Shown here one piece after another: positions 1 through 2,317 of a stretch of DNA of 5,052 bases. The first letter of the stretch is position 1; each line of letters begins with the position of its first letter. Origin of the DNA: Spirochaetota bacterium (lineage in GTDB: Bacteria; Spirochaetota; UBA4802; UB4802). The notes beneath the pieces are model-generated. The model did no database searches. It had not been told where the DNA came from and was given only the letters and a program-made list of their open reading frames with translations. The translations under genes were made by a program, and so were the position numbers. Location: positions 1 through 5,052 of the forward strand of contig JAGYNX010000164.1 of NCBI GenBank assembly GCA_018399855.1. Direction: 5' to 3'.

Positions 1-171
1 CGTGGGGTATTATTATAAAAGCCGGTATCTTCATAGTTTACAAGCAGGTGCTGGTTACAGCTGACTGGTTAGATTCTGTATATCCATCATGCTGACAAAA
101 TTAATATTGACGGGATTGTAAGTAAAGCGTTAATTTCCATCATGCGTTTACGTACATGCAACAATTGAGGA
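1..171. other. 5' non-coding region upstream of the Lrp-type gene
   Basis: No convincing gene is visible here. A plus-strand frame open from the left edge to a TGA at 62-64 reads as 20 residues rich in Tyr, Ser and Gly. It could be the tail of an upstream gene, perhaps a beta-barrel protein, but another frame is also open to 95, so the choice is unsupported. The rest holds a candidate promoter, a perfect 10-base direct repeat (TCCATCATGC at 83-92 and 136-145) and the start of the ribosome binding site. CTGGTTA also occurs twice (51-57 and 65-71). No intrinsic terminator with a T-tract is apparent. Confidence 0.6.
107..134 (+). promoter_or_regulatory. Candidate sigma-70-type promoter for the Lrp-type gene
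   Basis: TTGACG at 107-112 matches the -35 consensus at five of six positions. GTTAAT at 129-134, 16 bases further on, matches the -10 consensus at four of six. Transcription would begin near 141, giving a leader of about 43 bases. The second copy of the TCCATCATGC repeat (136-145) would lie over the start point, where a regulator could act. This is inference from consensus matching only. Confidence 0.35.
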
Positions 172-172
172 G
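167..172 (+). promoter_or_regulatory. Ribosome binding site deciding the start of the Lrp-type gene
   Basis: GAGGAG is a strong Shine-Dalgarno match. Three in-frame starts follow closely: GTG at 172 (overlapping the motif), ATG at 175 (2 bases away) and ATG at 184 (11 bases away). Only the last has workable spacing, so 184 is preferred. Confidence 0.6.
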
Positions 173-183
173 TGATGGATATA

Positions 184-690
184 ATGAAACCATACAAGAT
201 TGATAAAACAGAGGAAGATTTACTGGAAATTCTTTATAATGATGCCACGGCTACCCCCGATGAGATTGCCAGTCAGCTGAATATCACATCACAGAAAGTT
301 CAAAAGTACATTACGAAGTTAGAAGAAGACCGCATAATACTCAGGTATAAAACACAGATTAACTGGCAGCGAATCAAGCAGCACGAGGTACGTGCCCTTA
401 TCGAGGTAAAGGTTGTCCCCGAAAGGGGTGTGGGGTTTGATTCAATCGCGGAGTCTATCTACAAGTTTCCCGATGTTACTTCGGTGTACCTTCTTTCCGG
501 TGGATACGATCTGCTGGTGCAGGTAGAAGGTCCCACATTGAAGGACGTGGCACTTTTTGTTTCAGAGAAGCTTTCGGTGCTGAAAAACGTGCAGTCAACA
601 GTGACCCATTTTCTTCTGAAGAAATATAAAGAAGATGGTGATATCCTGGTAGAGCAGGCTGATTCAAAGCGACTTCCATTCAGTTTCTGA
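184..690 (+). CDS. Lrp/AsnC-family transcriptional regulator
   Basis: The product (168 residues) is a DNA-binding regulator of the feast/famine family, whose members usually sense an amino acid or related metabolite and act as dimers or octamers. Residues about 5-55 form the winged helix-turn-helix, with a recognition segment around IASQLNITSQKVQKYITKL. Residues about 70-146 form the ligand-binding RAM domain, with the typical SGGYDLLVQVEG strand-turn-strand (105-116). Length is normal for the family. The start at 184 is chosen from the spacing to GAGGAG; 175 and 172 are in-frame alternatives adding three or four residues. The gene is followed after five bases by the DNA glycosylase gene, so they are probably one transcript. 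The effector and targets cannot be read from the sequence. Family assignment is firm; a more specific function is not. Confidence 0.92.
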   Translation: MKPYKIDKTEEDLLEILYNDATATPDEIASQLNITSQKVQKYITKLEEDRIILRYKTQINWQRIKQHEVRALIEVKVVPERGVGFDSIAESIYKFPDVTSVYLLSGGYDLLVQVEGPTLKDVALFVSEKLSVLKNVQSTVTHFLLKKYKEDGDILVEQADSKRLPFSF

Positions 691-695
691 TTATT

Positions 696-1349
696 GTGTC
701 ACTTTTAAACACAATATACAGCAGGATGTATTCTCATTATGGGCCACAGGACTGGTGGCCGGGGGATACACCCTTCGAGATAACGGTGGGGGCCATTCTC
801 ACCCAGAACGTGGCGTGGGTTAACGTATCAAAGGCTATTGCCAACCTGAAAGAAGAGAAACTGGTAACCCCGAAAAAACTGGCCGGCGCCGACCCTGATA
901 TTGTCAAATCACTTATCAGGCCCGCGGGGTATTATAATCAAAAAGCGCAAACCCTGAAGGACTTTCTCAGCTGGTTTTCCAGGTATCGTTACAGTTTTTC
1001 CATGTTGCAGAAACGGGATACCGATGAGTTACGAAGAGAGCTGATCATGATCAACCGAATCGGACCGGAAACAGCCGATTCGATATTATTGTACGCCCTG
1101 GAGAGAAAACTCTTTGTTGTGGATGCATATACGAAACGTATCTTCAGCCGGGTGGGTGTGCTGAATGGAGACGAAGGGTATCAACAAGTGCAGGAGTTTT
1201 TTCATCGTGATTTTGCGGGTGAAATGCAGGAGTATAATGAATACCATGCCCTTATCGTCGCCCATGGAAAGGATGTATGTAAAAAGACCCCCCTCTGTGA
1301 TCAATGCTGTATAAAAAATCTCTGTTTACGAAGGGGTCTCTCCGGTTGA
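696..1349 (+). CDS. HhH-GPD DNA glycosylase, MagIII-like (endonuclease III superfamily)
   Basis: This is a base-excision repair enzyme that likely removes alkylated bases such as 3-methyladenine. The product is 217 residues. YGPQDWWPGDTPFEITVGAILTQN (15-38) matches the N-terminal signature of MagIII and archaeal relatives. The helix-hairpin-helix lies at about 117-130 (INRIGPETAD), and D143 in VVDAYTKR sits where endonuclease III has its catalytic Asp138. The lyase lysine (Lys120 in E. coli Nth) is replaced by E125, so a monofunctional glycosylase without AP-lyase activity is expected. C195, C201, C204 and C210 form a C-x5-C-x2-C-x5-C cluster that probably binds [4Fe-4S]; C205 is an extra cysteine. 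The GTG start at 696 is the first usable codon after an in-frame stop at 660-662. It lacks a clear Shine-Dalgarno and is probably translationally coupled to the gene ending at 690. ATG 726 would cut conserved sequence. Confidence 0.88.
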   Translation: MSLLNTIYSRMYSHYGPQDWWPGDTPFEITVGAILTQNVAWVNVSKAIANLKEEKLVTPKKLAGADPDIVKSLIRPAGYYNQKAQTLKDFLSWFSRYRYSFSMLQKRDTDELRRELIMINRIGPETADSILLYALERKLFVVDAYTKRIFSRVGVLNGDEGYQQVQEFFHRDFAGEMQEYNEYHALIVAHGKDVCKKTPLCDQCCIKNLCLRRGLSG

Positions 1350-2093
1350 TCACTTCATTCTCAGAACCGAGCACATCTGGCCGATCCTGTTGGTTGCCGT
1401 GTGAGGATTATACCGGTCGATTCTCCATTTCCCGTCGACTATGAAGTTATACTTGTATTTACCATCGATGATCCGTTTTTTCAAACGCCAGATTCCATCA
1501 GGATCTTTCTTTAACATATCATTTTCAGGATTCCAGTTATTGAAATCACCAACCAGGGATACCATTGAAGCCCGGGGTGCGTGCAGGCGAAATTCCACGA
1601 TATTTTTTCTTTTGTTTATAATCCTATAGGTGAGATGTGTTCCTTCTGGTTTCATAGTGTTTCGCAGTATTGATACGTATGAACCCGCCCCGTCGTCTGA
1701 TTTGTGTATATTAAGGGGATCGGCTATCCAGATGCCGTCGGCACATAATTTATATCGTATCTTTTCATCACTGTCACTGCTCTCGATGAGATAATACCAT
1801 ACCCCGTGATCGCCCCGTTCCATTGTAACCGATGTCCAGTTATTGAAATCACCTGATATGGATACTGTAGAAGCCTGCCGGTTTTTGTAGGTGATAAGTG
1901 TTCCCCTTACCATTACAGTTTTTTGATTGTCTTTTGAAAACTTCATCATGGATACCTGTCGGGGAGATGAAGCTTCTTTCAGGAAACGCAGTGAATAGTA
2001 TGTCCCTGATTCATTGGAGCCGTCCCCCGGAAGGGAGAATGATAACAGGCAAAGCCCGATAAAGGCTGCGCACACGTGTTTGGCGAATTTCAT
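1350..2093 (-). CDS. Secreted protein with two tandem glycogen-binding (CBM48/AMPK-beta type) domains
   Basis: The product has 247 residues. The N-terminus (MKFAKHV, then a hydrophobic run to about residue 21) looks like a signal peptide. No good lipobox surrounds Cys8 or Cys15, so a periplasmic or exported soluble protein is likely. Two E-set modules follow, at about 57-144 and 154-245, each with a GDFNNW strand (81-86 and 182-187) and a DG-x-W hairpin (119-122 and 220-223). Compared with AMPK beta, module 1 keeps both glucan-stacking tryptophans (W86, W122) and a lysine (K115). Module 2 keeps W187 and W223 but has N216 in place of that lysine. There is no catalytic domain, so binding of alpha-glucan or a structural role is inferred. 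The ATG at 2093 follows AGGGG by seven bases. It is divergent from the flcA-like gene and its stop abuts that of the glycosylase gene. Confidence 0.85.
   Translation of the reverse strand: MKFAKHVCAAFIGLCLLSFSLPGDGSNESGTYYSLRFLKEASSPRQVSMMKFSKDNQKTVMVRGTLITYKNRQASTVSISGDFNNWTSVTMERGDHGVWYYLIESSDSDEKIRYKLCADGIWIADPLNIHKSDDGAGSYVSILRNTMKPEGTHLTYRIINKRKNIVEFRLHAPRASMVSLVGDFNNWNPENDMLKKDPDGIWRLKKRIIDGKYKYNFIVDGKWRIDRYNPHTATNRIGQMCSVLRMK
1532..1550. repeat. 19-base direct repeat, copy 1 (module 2 of the CBM48 gene)
   Basis: TCCAGTTATTGAAATCACC is identical to 1835-1853, exactly 303 bases (101 codons) away. It encodes GDFNNW on the minus strand. After a six-base mismatch, GGATAC and then GAAGCC also match in register, which supports an internal duplication of the module. 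Confidence 0.85.
1835..1853. repeat. 19-base direct repeat, copy 2 (module 1 of the CBM48 gene)
   Basis: This is the identical partner of 1532-1550 and encodes the GDFNNW strand of the first glycogen-binding module with the same codons. Confidence 0.85.
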
Positions 2094-2100
2094 GCAGTGA

Positions 2101-2105
2101 CCCCT
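2101..2105 (-). promoter_or_regulatory. Ribosome binding site of the CBM48 gene
   Basis: On the minus strand AGGGG lies seven bases before the ATG at 2093. It supports this start, which also places the signal peptide at the very N-terminus. Confidence 0.55.
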
Positions 2106-2135
2106 GGTCTGTAATTATGGAAAATAGATTTCATT

Positions 2136-2164
2136 GTTATATGTTATATGTCGATATTTGTAAT
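2136..2164 (-). promoter_or_regulatory. Candidate promoter of the CBM48 gene, with duplicated -10-like element
   Basis: Reading the minus strand, ATTACA (2164-2159, four of six matches to the -35) is followed after 17 bases by TATAAC (2141-2136, five of six matches to the -10). A second TATAAC lies seven bases upstream (2148-2143), because TGTTATATG occurs as an overlapping tandem pair at 2135-2143 and 2142-2150 on the plus strand. Transcription would start near 2129, giving a leader of about 36 bases. Consensus matching only. Confidence 0.4.
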
Positions 2165-2293
2165 GAAAATATTAAGTAAATACCCGGGAGTTAACGCGTA
2201 TTCTTCGTGAGGGTGAAGAAAAAACTGGTTGATTTTTTATAAAAAATATAGTGCGTTAATTATGTCCCTTTTGTATATGTCTGTTTACTCCCG

Positions 2294-2302
2294 TGTTATA
2301 TT
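2294..2302 (+). promoter_or_regulatory. Candidate extended -10 promoter of the flcA-like gene
   Basis: TGTTATATT contains TG-n-TATATT, an extended -10 in which the hexamer matches five of six consensus positions. TTGTAT at 2271-2276 could act as a -35, but the gap of 20 bases is long. A start near 2309 would leave only about nine bases before the ATG at 2318, or about 30 before the in-frame ATG at 2339. Tentative. Confidence 0.35.
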
Positions 2303-2317
2303 GATAATTAAGAAAAA

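Larger units (their letters stand above)
2094..2317. other. AT-rich divergent intergenic region
   Basis: This 224-base region separates the outward-facing CBM48 and flcA-like genes and must carry both promoters. Besides the promoter candidates it holds three notable patterns. The first is an imperfect 24-base dyad at 2179-2202 (AATAC at one end, GTATT at the other, 8 of 12 pairs complementary). The second is a 6-bp inverted repeat TTCTTC/GAAGAA at 2201-2206 and 2215-2220. The third is a perfect 14-base A/T palindrome TTTTTTATAAAAAA at 2233-2246. No open frame of note and no spirochaete-style sigma-28 motif were found. Confidence 0.7.

Noticed and set aside
2..64. Possible C-terminal tail of an upstream plus-strand gene
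   Set aside because: Twenty codons open from the left edge look faintly like a beta-strand, but another frame is open to 95 and a reverse-strand ATG at 34-32 is also possible. There is not enough sequence to choose.
1343..1369. Inverted repeat CGGTT/AACCG near the convergent stops, considered as a terminator
   Set aside because: The stem is only five to seven pairs with a loop of about 17 bases, no T-tract follows on either strand, and it lies in coding sequence.
2183..2199. Three six-base palindromes close together (CCCGGG, GTTAAC, ACGCGT), considered as a cloning linker
   Set aside because: The flanking sequence is natural intergenic DNA with no vector features, and the sites fall within the imperfect dyad already noted. 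Chance clustering is adequate.
2201..2238. TTCTTC/GAAGAA hairpin followed by a T-run, considered as a terminator
   Set aside because: The stem is AT-rich and short, and the T-run (2233-2238) begins 12 bases after it. No gene ends upstream on that strand.
127..2261. GCGTTAATT shared upstream of the regulator gene (127-135) and the flcA-like gene (2253-2261)
   Set aside because: Dozens of 9-mer pairs are expected by chance in 5 kb, and neither copy sits at a matching position relative to a promoter.
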